This document shows positions 41,288 to 50,025 of a DNA stretch of 64,000 bases, in pieces. The notes below the pieces were generated by a model. It made no database searches, was not told the DNA's origin, and saw only the letters and a program-made list of their open reading frames with translations. Made by a program: the position numbers and the translations under genes. This DNA comes from Halobacterium rubrum (GTDB lineage: Archaea; Halobacteriota; Halobacteria; Halobacteriales; Halobacteriaceae): assembly GCF_021729015.1 (NCBI RefSeq), contig NZ_JAJQQZ010000003.1:434001-498000 (forward strand). The letters run 5' to 3'. Each line of letters begins with the position of its first letter. The stretch's first letter is position 1.

Positions 41288-43188
41288 TGGCTGTCAGTAG
41301 TGAGCTGGTCGACGCGCTCGCTCAACTCCGAGACGGCCTGGGACTGATCCCGGGTCGCGGACACGATGCGTTCCGAGGCGTCGGCGGCCTCCTGGGCCTG
41401 CCCCTGGACCTCCTCGATGGTCACGATGACGTCCTCGACCGTCGACGCCTGCTCGTCGTTCGCCCGCGCGACCTCGGTGATGCCCGTCGCAGCCTCGTCG
41501 ACTGCCTCCGCAATCTCTTCCAGCGCCGTCAGGGCGTCGTCGATCTCTTCGCCCGCACGGTGAATCTGTTCGTGGGATTCCTCGACGGCGACGACCGTCT
41601 CGTTCGCCTGCTGCTGGACGTCGTCGATGCTGCCCGCGATCCGCTCCGTGTGTTCACGAGTCTCGTTCGCCAGCTCCTTGACCTCGTCGGCGACGACGGC
41701 GAACCCACTGCCCGCCTCTCCCGCGCGTGCGGCCTCGATGTTCGCGTTGAGCGCGAGGAGATTCGTCTGGTCCGCGACCTCCGCAATGACCTCGACGACG
41801 CCCTCGATTTCGTCCATCTTCGACTCCAGCTCCGAGACGCTGTCCACGAGGTCGTCGCTGATGTCGATGACCTCGTCCGTCGCCTGACTCGCCCCCTCGC
41901 TGGCCTCGAGCCCGCTCTCGGCAGCCGCCTGCGCCTGCTCGGCGGCCGACGCGACCTGGTCGGAGCTCGCCGCGACCTCCTGCATGCTCGCGGAGAAGTT
42001 CTGCATCTCGCTGGCAGCACCCGAGAGCATATCGTTTTGCTCGCTGACCGTCTCCGCGATCTCGTTCGCGTCCTCGGTCGCGCGCTTGATGGACTCCGCC
42101 AGCTCCTGGGTCTGCCCGTCGACCTGACCGACGAGGCGTTCGAACTGGTCGGCCATCCCGTTCAGGTCGTCCACGACCGTCACGAGCCGCTCGTCGATGA
42201 TGCCCTCGTGCTCGAAGGACGCCCGCGTCTCGAGGTGGCCGTTCGACAGCGCGTCGATGGTCGAGCTCAGCTCCGTCACGAGGTTCTCGACCGCCTGCGT
42301 CCGCCTGACGTCCTCCGTCCGGTCCTCGACAGTCTCCACGACCGCGAGCAGCTCCCCGTCGTCACCGAAGATCGGGCTGGCCTTGAACCGGATGTCCCGC
42401 TCGTCGCCGTCCGGTGTCACCATCGTACTCGTGTCGATGTACATCGCGTTCTTCGCGTCCGCGCGCTGGACGTCGAACTCGGAGTCAGCCGACTCCGGGG
42501 CCTCGATGACCTTGTCGGCGAGCGTCTTCACGCGACGCCCGTCCGGGTAGAACGCCTCGCTGGCGTGTTCGAGGCCGAGCGCGTCCGCCTCGGAGCACTG
42601 TGTGAGCTCCGCGAGCGCCTCGTTCCACGCCACGACCTCCCCCTCGGCGTCGAGCATGAACACGGGCATGCCGACGCCGTCGAGCAGCTCGTCGTCCTCG
42701 ACGTTCAGCTCTTCCTCTTCGTCTTCCTCGTCTCCTGCCCCTGCTGCCCCGGCGCCGTACGCGTCGACCCCTGCTGCCGCGTCTTCGACGACCGCGTGCA
42801 TGCCAGAGCGAACCTGGCGCTCCGCACGGTCTATCGCCGCGTCGTCGACACCCTCCTCGCGGAGCTGCTGGAACGCAGCGTCCACGACGGCGTCGACCGA
42901 CGCCTCGTGGGCGTCCACGAACTCGGCCGCAGACACGTCGGCTGCCTGGTACGCCGGCACGTACGACGCGGTGTTCGGCGCAGTCTCGTCCAGCAGCGAC
43001 CCGAGGTGTTCGGTCGCCTCCGCCGGAAGTCCGGGGTCGACGGCAGCCGAATCGACCTCGTAACGCTCCCGGAGCGTCGCCTCGGCGTGGCCGGACTCGT
43101 CGAACGAGACGGCACCCACCTCGGTGCCACCGTCCGTCGCCGCCGACCCGGACCCCCGACGCAGCAGTTTGCGGAAGATACTCAACAT
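41284..43188 (-). CDS. Soluble Htr signal transducer with PAS domain
   Basis: A 634-residue methyl-accepting transducer without a membrane helix, resembling Htr15 of H. salinarum in size and locus. Residues about 30-140 form a globin-like/helical domain of unknown ligand; a PAS domain follows ([20 protein letters not shown]). The C-terminal 300 residues are HAMP-less methylation and signalling coiled coils with the hairpin [20 protein letters not shown] and [22 protein letters not shown] at 43188 is 28 bases from TTTATA (43214-43219, minus strand). MYRR starting at 43200 is an alternative. It feeds into CheW/CheA; ligand and methylation sites unproven. Confidence 0.92.
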   Translation of the reverse strand: MLSIFRKLLRRGSGSAATDGGTEVGAVSFDESGHAEATLRERYEVDSAAVDPGLPAEATEHLGSLLDETAPNTASYVPAYQAADVSAAEFVDAHEASVDAVVDAAFQQLREEGVDDAAIDRAERQVRSGMHAVVEDAAAGVDAYGAGAAGAGDEEDEEEELNVEDDELLDGVGMPVFMLDAEGEVVAWNEALAELTQCSEADALGLEHASEAFYPDGRRVKTLADKVIEAPESADSEFDVQRADAKNAMYIDTSTMVTPDGDERDIRFKASPIFGDDGELLAVVETVEDRTEDVRRTQAVENLVTELSSTIDALSNGHLETRASFEHEGIIDERLVTVVDDLNGMADQFERLVGQVDGQTQELAESIKRATEDANEIAETVSEQNDMLSGAASEMQNFSASMQEVAASSDQVASAAEQAQAAAESGLEASEGASQATDEVIDISDDLVDSVSELESKMDEIEGVVEVIAEVADQTNLLALNANIEAARAGEAGSGFAVVADEVKELANETREHTERIAGSIDDVQQQANETVVAVEESHEQIHRAGEEIDDALTALEEIAEAVDEAATGITEVARANDEQASTVEDVIVTIEEVQGQAQEAADASERIVSATRDQSQAVSELSERVDQLTTDSQ

Positions 43189-43213
43189 TCGTCGGTACAT
43201 CGGTGCAACCACG

Positions 43214-43219
43214 TATAAA
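43214..43219 (-). promoter_or_regulatory. TATA box of the htr-arlD transcript
   Basis: TTTATA on the minus strand, centre about 28 bases before the ATG at 43188; supports that start. Confidence 0.55.
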
Positions 43220-43243
43220 ACGTTTCCCCGTCGCGTATCAGTT

Positions 43244-43483
43244 CTAAGAATCGCCCGCGTGCGTGAACAGGACCACCCTGTCCGCCTCGTTGAGGAGACA
43301 CAGCGACAGCCCGTCCCTGGGTGAGAGCTGTTCCGAATCTCGCTGTGACGCCAGGGCCTCCGCGAACGGCTCGCCGCAGACCGGACACTCGACGCCGTCC
43401 CGGTTCTCGAACACCCGTGAGTCGCCGGTGTCCTCGAGGAGCTTCACCCGGTGACGGACCGCCTCGAAATCCACGCTGGCCAT
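43244..43483 (-). CDS. Small flagella-cluster protein with CxxC motif (DUF7385-like)
   Basis: A 79-residue protein: [20 protein letters not shown], then a zinc-knuckle-like [14 protein letters not shown], and a final [17 protein letters not shown]. Proteins of this kind sit inside haloarchaeal archaellum clusters and are annotated as flagella-cluster proteins; function unknown. Only one CxxC pair and a lone later Cys are visible, so metal binding would need dimerisation or the His residues. ATG at 43483 is 31 bases from a TTAAG box. Confidence 0.75.
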   Translation of the reverse strand: MASVDFEAVRHRVKLLEDTGDSRVFENRDGVECPVCGEPFAEALASQRDSEQLSPRDGLSLCLLNEADRVVLFTHAGDS

Positions 43484-43535
43484 ACACACCGGGAACACGA
43501 ACAGGTGCTTAACGGTTCGGTACTCCCCGATTTAT

Positions 43536-43557
43536 CGGTTTTCACTGGTGATAACCG
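43536..43557. promoter_or_regulatory. Imperfect palindrome upstream of the archaellin operon
   Basis: CGGTT-T-TCAC / GTGA-T-AACCG, a 22-base inverted repeat matching at 9 of 11 paired positions. It ends 11 bases before the TATA-like box of flgB1 and about 50 bases upstream of the small flagella-cluster gene start on the other strand, so it could control both. Confidence 0.55.
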
Positions 43558-43568
43558 CACCCCCACCT

Positions 43569-43575
43569 TTTTGTA
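43569..43575 (+). promoter_or_regulatory. TATA-like box of the archaellin operon
   Basis: TTTTGTA preceded by CCCCACC (B-recognition-like). Centre 43572 predicts transcription from about 43598 and a leader of about 46 bases. The HEAT gene at 45494 has the same TTTTGTAG element. Confidence 0.5.
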
Positions 43576-43599
43576 GGGAAGACGGATTTGTGCAGGTGA

Positions 43600-43627
43600 G
43601 CCCCAGAAACCCGGACCGGGTGGGGGC
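43600..43627 (+). other. Hairpin in the archaellin 5' leader
   Basis: Outer stem GCCCC (43600-43604)/GGGGC (43623-43627); inner stem ACCCG (43609-43613)/CGGGT (43617-43621) with loop GAC. It occupies most of the predicted leader before the flgB1 ATG (43645) and ends 17 bases before it. Confidence 0.5.
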
Positions 43628-43644
43628 AGAGAAACACCGAAACA

Positions 43645-44226
43645 ATGTTCGAGTTCATCAACGACGAGGACGAGCGCGGGCAGGTCGGGATCGGCACGCT
43701 CATCGTGTTCATCGCGATGGTGCTGGTCGCGGCGATCGCCGCTGGCGTCCTCATCAATACGGCCGGCTTCCTCCAGTCCAAAGGCAGCGCGACTGGCGAG
43801 GAAGCCAGCGCACAGGTCTCTAACCGCATCAACGTCGTCTCCGCCTACGGCAACGTCACCGGGAGTGAAAAGGTCGATTACACGAACCTGACGGTCCGGC
43901 AGGCTGCGGGTGCGGACAACATCAACCTCAGCAAATCCACCATCCAGTGGATCGGCCCGGACACCGCCACGACGCTCACGTACGATCAATCGACCGCGAA
44001 TGATACCGAGTTCACCACTGAGTCTATCAAGGGCGACAACACCGACGTGCTGGTCCAGCAGTCCGACCGCATCAAAGTCGTGCTGGACTCGAAGGCCATC
44101 ACGACTGACGGCCTGAAGGCGGGTGAAGAGGTCCAGCTCACGCTGACCACGCAGTACGGTTCGAAGACGACGTACTGGGCGAACGTCCCCGAGTCGCTCA
44201 AGGACAAGAACGCGGTGAACCTCTAA
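43645..44226 (+). CDS. flgB1: Archaellin FlgB1
   Basis: A 193-residue filament subunit. Class III signal peptide [11 protein letters not shown] is cut by the prearchaellin peptidase before [19 protein letters not shown], the filament-core helix. Sequons NVT, NLT, NLS and NDT could be N-glycosylated, as in Halobacterium archaellins. The C-terminus ends [18 protein letters not shown]. First of three tandem paralogues whose DNA is nearly identical over the first 170 bases. Only 4 bases separate it from flgB2; numbering assumes the H. salinarum order. Confidence 0.96.
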   Translation: MFEFINDEDERGQVGIGTLIVFIAMVLVAAIAAGVLINTAGFLQSKGSATGEEASAQVSNRINVVSAYGNVTGSEKVDYTNLTVRQAAGADNINLSKSTIQWIGPDTATTLTYDQSTANDTEFTTESIKGDNTDVLVQQSDRIKVVLDSKAITTDGLKAGEEVQLTLTTQYGSKTTYWANVPESLKDKNAVNL

Positions 44227-44230
44227 ACCA

Positions 44231-44845
44231 ATGTTCGAGTTCATCAACGACGAGGACGAGCGCGGTCAGGTCGGGATCGGCACACTCATCGTGTTCATCG
44301 CGATGGTGCTGGTCGCGGCGATCGCCGCCGGCGTCCTCATCAACACGGCCGGCTTCCTCCAGTCCAAAGGCAGCGCGACTGGGGAAGAAGCCAGCGCACA
44401 GGTCTCTAATCGCATCGACGTCGTCTCCGCCTACGGCAACGTCAACACCACTTCGGAGATAGTCGATTACGCGAATCTGACGGTGCGGCAGGCTGCGGGT
44501 GCGGACAACATCAACCTCAGCAAGTCGACCATCCAGTGGATCGGTCCGGATAAGGCGCTGACGCTGACTCACAACGACACGGCAGCGAACGACACGGAGT
44601 TCGCCACCGAATCCATCAAGGGCGACAACACCGACGTGTTGGTCGACCAGTCCGACCGCATCAAAATCGTGATGTACGCAGGCGGGTCCAATGAATCGGG
44701 GACTGGCCTCAACGACGGTATCACTGCGGGCCTCTCCGCTGGTGACGAGGTCCAACTCACGCTGACCACGCAGTACGGTTCGAAGACAACCTACTGGGCA
44801 ACCGTCCCCGAATCCCTCAAAGACAAGAACGCGGTGACCCTGTAA
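44231..44845 (+). CDS. flgB2: Archaellin FlgB2
   Basis: A 204-residue archaellin with the same signal and core helix as its neighbours. It is longer because of a loop insertion near residues 155-175 ([17 protein letters not shown]), which brings an additional NES sequon; in all, six sequons are visible (NTT, NLT, NLS, two NDT, NES). Only 2 bases separate it from flgB3. It is probably a minor or surface-varied subunit co-expressed from the flgB1 promoter. Confidence 0.96.
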   Translation: MFEFINDEDERGQVGIGTLIVFIAMVLVAAIAAGVLINTAGFLQSKGSATGEEASAQVSNRIDVVSAYGNVNTTSEIVDYANLTVRQAAGADNINLSKSTIQWIGPDKALTLTHNDTAANDTEFATESIKGDNTDVLVDQSDRIKIVMYAGGSNESGTGLNDGITAGLSAGDEVQLTLTTQYGSKTTYWATVPESLKDKNAVTL

Positions 44846-44847
44846 CG

Positions 44848-45423
44848 ATGTTCGAGTTCATCAACGACGAGGACGAGCGCGGTCAGGTCGGGATCGGCAC
44901 GCTCATCGTGTTCATCGCGATGGTGCTGGTCGCGGCGATCGCCGCCGGCGTCCTCATCAACACGGCCGGCTTCCTCCAGTCCAAGGGCGCAGCGACTGGC
45001 GAGGAAGCCTCTGCACAGGTCTCTAACCGTATCGATGTCGTCTCTGCCTACGGCAATGTCACGGGTGAAGCGGTCGACTTCGCGAACCTGACGGTGCGGC
45101 AGGCTGCAGGCGCGGACAACATCAACCTCAGCAAGTCCACCATCCAGTGGATCGGCCCGGACGAGGCCATCACGCTGACGCACAACCCTTCGGCAGCGAA
45201 CGACACCGAGTTCGCCACCGAATCCATCAAGGGCGACAACACCGACGTGTTGGTCGACCAGTCCGACCGCATCAAGATTGTCATGGACGCGGGACAGATC
45301 ACGGGCAATCTGGGTGCCGGTGACGAAGTCCAGCTCACGCTGACCACGCAGTACGGTTCGAAGACGACGTACTGGGCGAACGTTCCCGAGTCGCTGAAGG
45401 ACAAGAACGCCGTCACGCTGTAA
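44848..45423 (+). CDS. flgB3: Archaellin FlgB3
   Basis: A 191-residue archaellin, third of the tandem set. The first 60 residues equal FlgB1 and FlgB2 except for one Ala for Ser (SKGAATGEE). Sequons NVT, NLT, NLS and NDT are present; NPS is not usable because of Pro. C-terminus [18 protein letters not shown] is as in FlgB2 apart from one residue. Confidence 0.96.
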   Translation: MFEFINDEDERGQVGIGTLIVFIAMVLVAAIAAGVLINTAGFLQSKGAATGEEASAQVSNRIDVVSAYGNVTGEAVDFANLTVRQAAGADNINLSKSTIQWIGPDEAITLTHNPSAANDTEFATESIKGDNTDVLVDQSDRIKIVMDAGQITGNLGAGDEVQLTLTTQYGSKTTYWANVPESLKDKNAVTL

Positions 45424-45464
45424 GACGGTCGTTCCCCACCCGTACCGCTCTTTGAACGCCATCA

Positions 45465-45471
45465 TTTTGTA
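45465..45471 (+). promoter_or_regulatory. TATA-like box of the taxis HEAT-repeat gene
   Basis: TTTTGTA, centre 26 bases before the GTG at 45494, giving a leaderless GTG-start message. Same element as at 43569-43575. Confidence 0.5.
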
Positions 45472-45493
45472 GTCGCGTCTCGTCCCACTAGTC

Positions 45494-46714
45494 GTGCCAT
45501 CGCTGTACGGGCTGGAGCGCTCCGGCGACGTCGAGAAGCTCGTGGAGTTGCTCCAGGAGAGCGAGAAGGAGACGGTGCGTCGGCGCGCCGCCGAGATCCT
45601 CGGGAATCTGGACGAGCCGGAATCCGAGGGGGTTCAGGCGCTCGTCGACGCGATGAGCGACGACGACGAGACGGTGCGTGCGGCGGCGATCGACGCGCTG
45701 ACCCAGCAGGAGGCGGTCGACGCGCTGATGCGTGGACTCGGACAGGAAGTGCCCGAGTCCGGGGCGACGTGGGCGCAGGCGGAGGCGTTCGTGGAGAGCC
45801 TGCACGCTGGGACGCCCGAGTTGCGGATGGCGTCCGCGAACGTGCTCGGGCTGCTCGGTGTGGAGGATACGGCGAAGCCGCTCGCGCAGCGGATGCAGGA
45901 CGAGGAGCACGTCGGAGTGCGGGCGCGGATTGCCCGCGCGCTCGGCCGCGTGGAGCAGCCGGCGGCGACGGGCGTGCTCGTGAACTGTCTGCACGGCGAG
46001 CCGCTGAAGGTTCGCCGGGAGGCGGCCGAGTCGCTGGGCCGACTGACGACCGAGGAGTCCCTCGACGGACTGCTGTCCGTGGTGGAGGACGACAGCGAGG
46101 CGATGCGCCGGACCGCAGTGAGTTCGCTGGGGCAGTTCGGGACGCCAGAGCCGGTGGACGCGCTCGTCGAGCGGCTCGGCGACGACAGCGACCTCGTGCG
46201 GCGTGCGGCCGTGTTCTCGTTGATCGAGATTCTGTCGAACGTCCCGCCGGACCAGAGCCACCAGCTCCGGGAGACGATCGTGGACCGGATGGCGACGCGG
46301 TCGGACCCGAGCATCGTGAAGTCCCTCATCGAGATCATCGAGGAGGGGACGCAGCTCCACCAGCGGCGGAACGCGACGTGGATGCTGGGCAGGGTGGCCG
46401 GAGACCAGCGGACGAAGATGGACGCAATCGAGGCGTTGCGAGACCTCCTCGGTGAGGACGACGACCTGATCGCGCAGTTCGCGGCGACGGGCCTCGCCGA
46501 AATCGGTGGGGCGTCGGTGGAGACGTCGCTGCTGGAGGTCATCGAGACCGACGACTACGGCGAGGACGCCGTGGCGATGGCGGCGTTCGCCCTCGGGAAG
46601 GTGGGCGGTGACCGCTCGCGCCAGCGTCTGGAGCGGCTGGTCGACGAGACGGAGAACGAGGAGGTGCGTCGGCGTGCGTTCTCCGCCATCTCGAAGCTGG
46701 GCGGACACACGTAG
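45494..46714 (+). CDS. HEAT-repeat taxis protein (OE2401F-like)
   Basis: A 406-residue alpha solenoid of PBS-lyase-type HEAT repeats, for example RRRAAEILGNLDEPESEGVQ, DETVRAAAIDALTQQEAVDA and RRTAVSSLGQFGTPEPVDAL, about ten in all. In H. salinarum a HEAT-repeat protein at the same place, next to the cheF genes, binds Che and archaellum switch proteins. It is therefore a likely adaptor between CheY/CheF and ArlCDE. GTG at 45494 is chosen because a TATA-like box predicts transcription from exactly that base. Confidence 0.88.
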   Translation: MPSLYGLERSGDVEKLVELLQESEKETVRRRAAEILGNLDEPESEGVQALVDAMSDDDETVRAAAIDALTQQEAVDALMRGLGQEVPESGATWAQAEAFVESLHAGTPELRMASANVLGLLGVEDTAKPLAQRMQDEEHVGVRARIARALGRVEQPAATGVLVNCLHGEPLKVRREAAESLGRLTTEESLDGLLSVVEDDSEAMRRTAVSSLGQFGTPEPVDALVERLGDDSDLVRRAAVFSLIEILSNVPPDQSHQLRETIVDRMATRSDPSIVKSLIEIIEEGTQLHQRRNATWMLGRVAGDQRTKMDAIEALRDLLGEDDDLIAQFAATGLAEIGGASVETSLLEVIETDDYGEDAVAMAAFALGKVGGDRSRQRLERLVDETENEEVRRRAFSAISKLGGHT

Positions 46715-46753
46715 CCGGTCGCGGTTTCAGTCGCGAGAATCGCACGCAAAGCA

Positions 46754-46760
46754 TTAAATA
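46754..46760 (+). promoter_or_regulatory. TATA box of the leader-ORF/cheF1 transcript
   Basis: TTAAATA, centre 46757, predicts transcription at about 46783, two bases before the leader-ORF ATG at 46785 and about 76 bases before cheF1. Confidence 0.6.
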
Positions 46761-46784
46761 CGCTTGCAGAAAAGAGACGTGTGA

Positions 46785-46862
46785 ATGAGTTCGGGCGCGT
46801 GGTGGTGTCGAGGGGTGACCGGCTGGAGCGCGTCCGCAGGGACGATCGCAGGTGAGGAATGA
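46785..46862 (+). CDS. 25-codon leader ORF overlapping the cheF1 start
   Basis: ATG at 46785 opens a frame of 25 sense codons (SSGAWWCRGVTGWSASAG near its start) and ends with TGA at 46860-46862, which shares ATGA with the cheF1 start (46859). The predicted transcript begins at the leader ATG, so ribosomes would translate it as a leaderless message and could re-initiate on cheF1. Three Trp codons and a Cys lie in a 25-residue peptide. Whether the peptide itself matters is unknown; this could be a chance frame. Confidence 0.5.
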   Translation: MSSGAWWCRGVTGWSASAGTIAGEE

Positions 46863-47731
46863 GCGAGTCAGAGTACAAGATAGCGGACGGGTCGGGGAAG
46901 TTCCTGCAGGCCGTCAAGGACGGCCGGCGGATGAAAGACGCGCAGTGGTCGAACGGCCGCATCCTCCTGTCGAACAAGCGCATCGTTCTGGCGGGCAACG
47001 ACGGGAAGCGGAACCTCCCGCTGTCAGAAGTGCAGGGGCTGAGCGGTCGCTACGACGTGAACCAGACGGTCGCGGAAGTCGGGGACTACGTGAGCATCCG
47101 GATGAGCAACGAGAGCGTGGTCCTCGTCTCGCTGGGCGACAACACGGAGAGCTTCGAGAGCAAGCTCTACGGCGCGCTCCTCGACCAGACGGAGCTACAG
47201 GTGAAACACCCGGCGGTGAAGGGCGGGGTGGTGACCGACGAGGAGTTCGAGCGCGCGCGCATCAAGGTCGACGAGTCGGAGTTGAGCGTCGCGATGTCGA
47301 ACGGGTCGTTCGTGTCCGTCGAGCTGGACGACGTCGGGTCGGCGGAGGCGGCGTCGCTCGACGTGAACGGCGAGAAGAAGCCGGTCCTAAAGGTCGAGCA
47401 CACGATCGACCAGGACACGAGCGTGCAGACGTACTTCGCGACCGACTCGCACACGGCGTCGATTCTGGAGTCGCTGCTGACGAAGGAGGCCCAGAAGAGC
47501 CAGGGGTCAGTCGAACTCTCCGAGACCGAGAAGCGCGTGCTGATGGCGCTGTACTCGGGCGTGTCGTCGTTCGAGATTCCGGACTTCCTCGGGATGGACG
47601 TCGACGAGGTCGAGGAGATCTTCGAGCGGCTCGTCGAGGTCGACGTCCTCGAGGAGGTCCGGAAGCGCCGCGAGGTGACGATGAAGACCCGCGGCCGGAA
47701 CATCGCCAGCGAAGCCATCAACGAGGAGTAG
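46859..47731 (+). CDS. cheF1: Archaeal taxis adaptor CheF (first copy)
   Basis: A 290-residue DUF439 protein that couples phosphorylated CheY to the archaellum switch in H. salinarum. The N-terminal PH-like part has SNGRILLSNKRIVLAGNDGK; the middle has LQVKHPAVKGGVVTDEEFER; the C-terminus is a winged-helix-like end, SETEKRVLMALYSGVSSFEI, with MKTRGRNIASEAINEE last. ATG is fused to the stop of a 25-codon leader ORF. cheF2 converges from the opposite strand. Confidence 0.93.
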   Translation: MSESEYKIADGSGKFLQAVKDGRRMKDAQWSNGRILLSNKRIVLAGNDGKRNLPLSEVQGLSGRYDVNQTVAEVGDYVSIRMSNESVVLVSLGDNTESFESKLYGALLDQTELQVKHPAVKGGVVTDEEFERARIKVDESELSVAMSNGSFVSVELDDVGSAEAASLDVNGEKKPVLKVEHTIDQDTSVQTYFATDSHTASILESLLTKEAQKSQGSVELSETEKRVLMALYSGVSSFEIPDFLGMDVDEVEEIFERLVEVDVLEEVRKRREVTMKTRGRNIASEAINEE

Positions 47732-47788
47732 CTGTGCTGCGTGGTCGCCTCCGCCAGTAGCGGCGTTCCAGCGGGTGCCGGGAGCCGG

Positions 47789-48652
47789 TCAGATGTTGAC
47801 GTCTTCGATGTGTTCGCTGACGGCGGCTCGCCCCAGTGACGTGAGTTTGATGCCGTCGTCGTCCGTGACGAGTTCCTTCTCGATGAGGTCGTTGAGCAGC
47901 ATCGTGATGCGGGAGGCGTCGACGCCGAGGACTGCAGCGAGGCTGGCGTCGGGGCCACTGGAGTAGATGGCGACGAGTGCCTCGATCTCCTCGTCGGTGA
48001 GGTCGACGTCCTTGAGCTCCTGCTTGAGGTGCGTGTACTGGAGCCGGATGTAGCGGCCGAGGAGGTTCATCTTCCGGCCGGAGTTCAGCGCGAGTTCGGT
48101 CGTAATTGGACCGGTGGCGCCCATGTGACGGACCGAGAGGAGCTGTCGGCTCGAGCCGTCGACGTCGCGGTCGACGCGCTCGAAGTGCGAGACCGTCGAG
48201 AGGTCGACGGACGCGTCGGCGCCACCTTTGACGACGAGTTCGCCTGGGGCGAGGCCGAGCTTGCCGCCCTCGAAGGGCTGGTCGGTGACGCGGCCGCCGC
48301 GGCGTGCCGGGTGTTTGACGTAGACGGCGGTGCCGTGCAGCAGCGCTTTGAACACGAGCGTGACGAACCGGTCGACGGTGTCGCCGCCGCCCTCGACGAC
48401 GGCGACGTGGCGGTCGCCGCCGCGCTCGTAGGCGATGGTGACGGTGTCCTCGAAGAACCGGGCGAGGTCGCCAGGCGCGGTCTCGTGCTGGACGTCGAAG
48501 ACGCCGTCCAGAGGAACCGTCGTCTTCTCGTCGTCAGTAGCGAGTACGATGCGGCGCTTGCTCATGACGACGCGGCCACGCACCGGTTCGACGTGCGTGG
48601 CCGTGTCGGGGATGAACGACGAGACGAAGTCCGCGATTGCTGATTCCGACAT
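47789..48652 (-). CDS. cheF2: Archaeal taxis adaptor CheF (second copy)
   Basis: A 287-residue DUF439 paralogue of CheF1: VRGRVVMSKRRIVLATDDEK matches the N-terminal module, YVKHPARRGGRVTDQPFEG the middle, and DLTDEEIEALVAIYSSGPDA the winged-helix end. H. salinarum also has two CheF proteins, the OE2402F/OE2404R pair, at this place. AATAAGCG near 48697 on the plus strand, read from the minus strand, gives a TTATT box and a leader of under 20 bases. It can be transcribed apart from the cheR-to-cheW operon. Confidence 0.92.
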   Translation of the reverse strand: MSESAIADFVSSFIPDTATHVEPVRGRVVMSKRRIVLATDDEKTTVPLDGVFDVQHETAPGDLARFFEDTVTIAYERGGDRHVAVVEGGGDTVDRFVTLVFKALLHGTAVYVKHPARRGGRVTDQPFEGGKLGLAPGELVVKGGADASVDLSTVSHFERVDRDVDGSSRQLLSVRHMGATGPITTELALNSGRKMNLLGRYIRLQYTHLKQELKDVDLTDEEIEALVAIYSSGPDASLAAVLGVDASRITMLLNDLIEKELVTDDDGIKLTSLGRAAVSEHIEDVNI

Positions 48653-48757
48653 GTCCCCCGTGTGGTGTTCGGATGTGAATCGGGTGGGCGGGCGAATAAG
48701 CGTTACTCCTCTGTCCTGTCTGGGGCACCGAGCGGCGACGCGCTCGAAGGACGGCCG

Positions 48758-49564
48758 TCAGTCGTCGCTGACACGCCGGTAGATGCGAATCCGGGGGTCG
48801 GCGGCCTCGAAGCGCTCCTTGACGTCGCCCGGGAGCGTCTCGGTCTGCCCGAGGACGAGGTGGCCGCCCTCGCGCAGTGACTGGCTGACGGTGTCGAGTA
48901 TCGGGAGCTTGTACTGTTTGTCGATGTAGATGCAGACGTTCCGGCACGCGACGAGGTCGAAGCCCGACTTGGGGTCGTCCGTGATGAGGTCGTGGCGTTC
49001 GAACGTCACGAGGTCCTTGACGTGGTCGGCGACGACGAAGCCGCCGTCGCCGTCGTGGTCGACGTACTGACTGGGGTCGTCGAGGAAGTCCAGCTGTTCG
49101 CTGATGTCGGCCGTGCGCGTGCTCTCGTAGCGGCCGGCACGGGCTCTCGACAGGGCGTCCTCGTCGATGTCCGTCGCGAGGATGTCGACGTTCCGGGGGT
49201 CGAGGCCGGCGTCCAGGGCGAGCATCGCGATGGAGTACGGCTCGCGGCCGTCGGCGCAGGCGGCGCTCCAGATGTCGACCGACCGCACCTCGTCGGCGGT
49301 GTCCAGCAGTACGTCTTCGAGGGCGCCCCAGACTTTCTCGTCCCGGAAGAACTGGGTGACGTTCACCGAGAGCGTGTCGAGGAGTTCGCTGCGTTCCTCG
49401 GCGTCGTCCGTCCGGAGCAGTTCGAGGTAGTCGGCGTAGTCGTCGACGCCGCGGCGCCGCATGCGCGCCGACACCCGGCGGTCGAGGTACGACTCGTCGT
49501 AGTAGCTGGTGGCGAATCCCGTCTCGCGTTCGACGAAGTCGAGTACGTCCTGGAACTCTGTCAA
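48758..49564 (-). CDS. cheR: Chemotaxis methyltransferase CheR
   Basis: A 268-residue S-adenosylmethionine enzyme that methylates Htr glutamates. The N-terminal helix bundle is typical, followed by the binding motif [39 protein letters not shown], and [20 protein letters not shown] near the active site. Start overlaps the cheD stop by 4 bases. Confidence 0.95.
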   Translation of the reverse strand: MTEFQDVLDFVERETGFATSYYDESYLDRRVSARMRRRGVDDYADYLELLRTDDAEERSELLDTLSVNVTQFFRDEKVWGALEDVLLDTADEVRSVDIWSAACADGREPYSIAMLALDAGLDPRNVDILATDIDEDALSRARAGRYESTRTADISEQLDFLDDPSQYVDHDGDGGFVVADHVKDLVTFERHDLITDDPKSGFDLVACRNVCIYIDKQYKLPILDTVSQSLREGGHLVLGQTETLPGDVKERFEAADPRIRIYRRVSDD

Positions 49565-50025
49565 ATCACGTGCACCTCGGCGTCAACACGGTCTATGGTC
49601 ACGTCTCCGCTGGTCGGACTAAAGGACACCGACCGGCCGCTCTCGCCGCCGGTCTCGGTGGCGAGCAACTCGATGTCGGCGTCGGCGAGCGCGCGTTCGG
49701 CGGCGGCGACGTTCCGCGCGCCGACGCTGTCGCCGACCGAGAGGTCCAGCATCGTGGAGCCGCCCGCGAGCTTCGCGGAGAGGTTCTCCGGGGCGGCACC
49801 GAGCCGGACCATCGCCGATAGCATCTCGTCGAGCCCCGAGTCGACGTACTTCGCGGGGTTCTCGACGGGGCCGTCAGCTTCCGGAAGCATGGCGTGCAGC
49901 AGGCCTCCGACGTCGACGTCCGGGTCGTAGACGGCGACGGCGACACACGACCCGAGACCGCTGGTGACCAGCAGGGAGTCGTCGTCGGTGACCCGCCAGT
50001 CGGCGACGCCCACGCGAATGGTCAC
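49561..50025 (-). CDS. cheD: Chemotaxis deamidase CheD
   Basis: A 154-residue protein that deamidates receptor Gln to Glu and partners CheC. The catalytic Cys is in [17 protein letters not shown] and the His in [32 protein letters not shown] continues the fold. It overlaps both cheC2 (50022-50025) and cheR (49561-49564) by 4 bases. Confidence 0.94.
   Translation of the reverse strand: MTIRVGVADWRVTDDDSLLVTSGLGSCVAVAVYDPDVDVGGLLHAMLPEADGPVENPAKYVDSGLDEMLSAMVRLGAAPENLSAKLAGGSTMLDLSVGDSVGARNVAAAERALADADIELLATETGGESGRSVSFSPTSGDVTIDRVDAEVHVI

Noticed and set aside
43444-45465. Three similar minus-strand frames opposite the archaellins that look like a protein family
   Set aside because: They resemble each other only because the archaellin genes are near-identical repeats.
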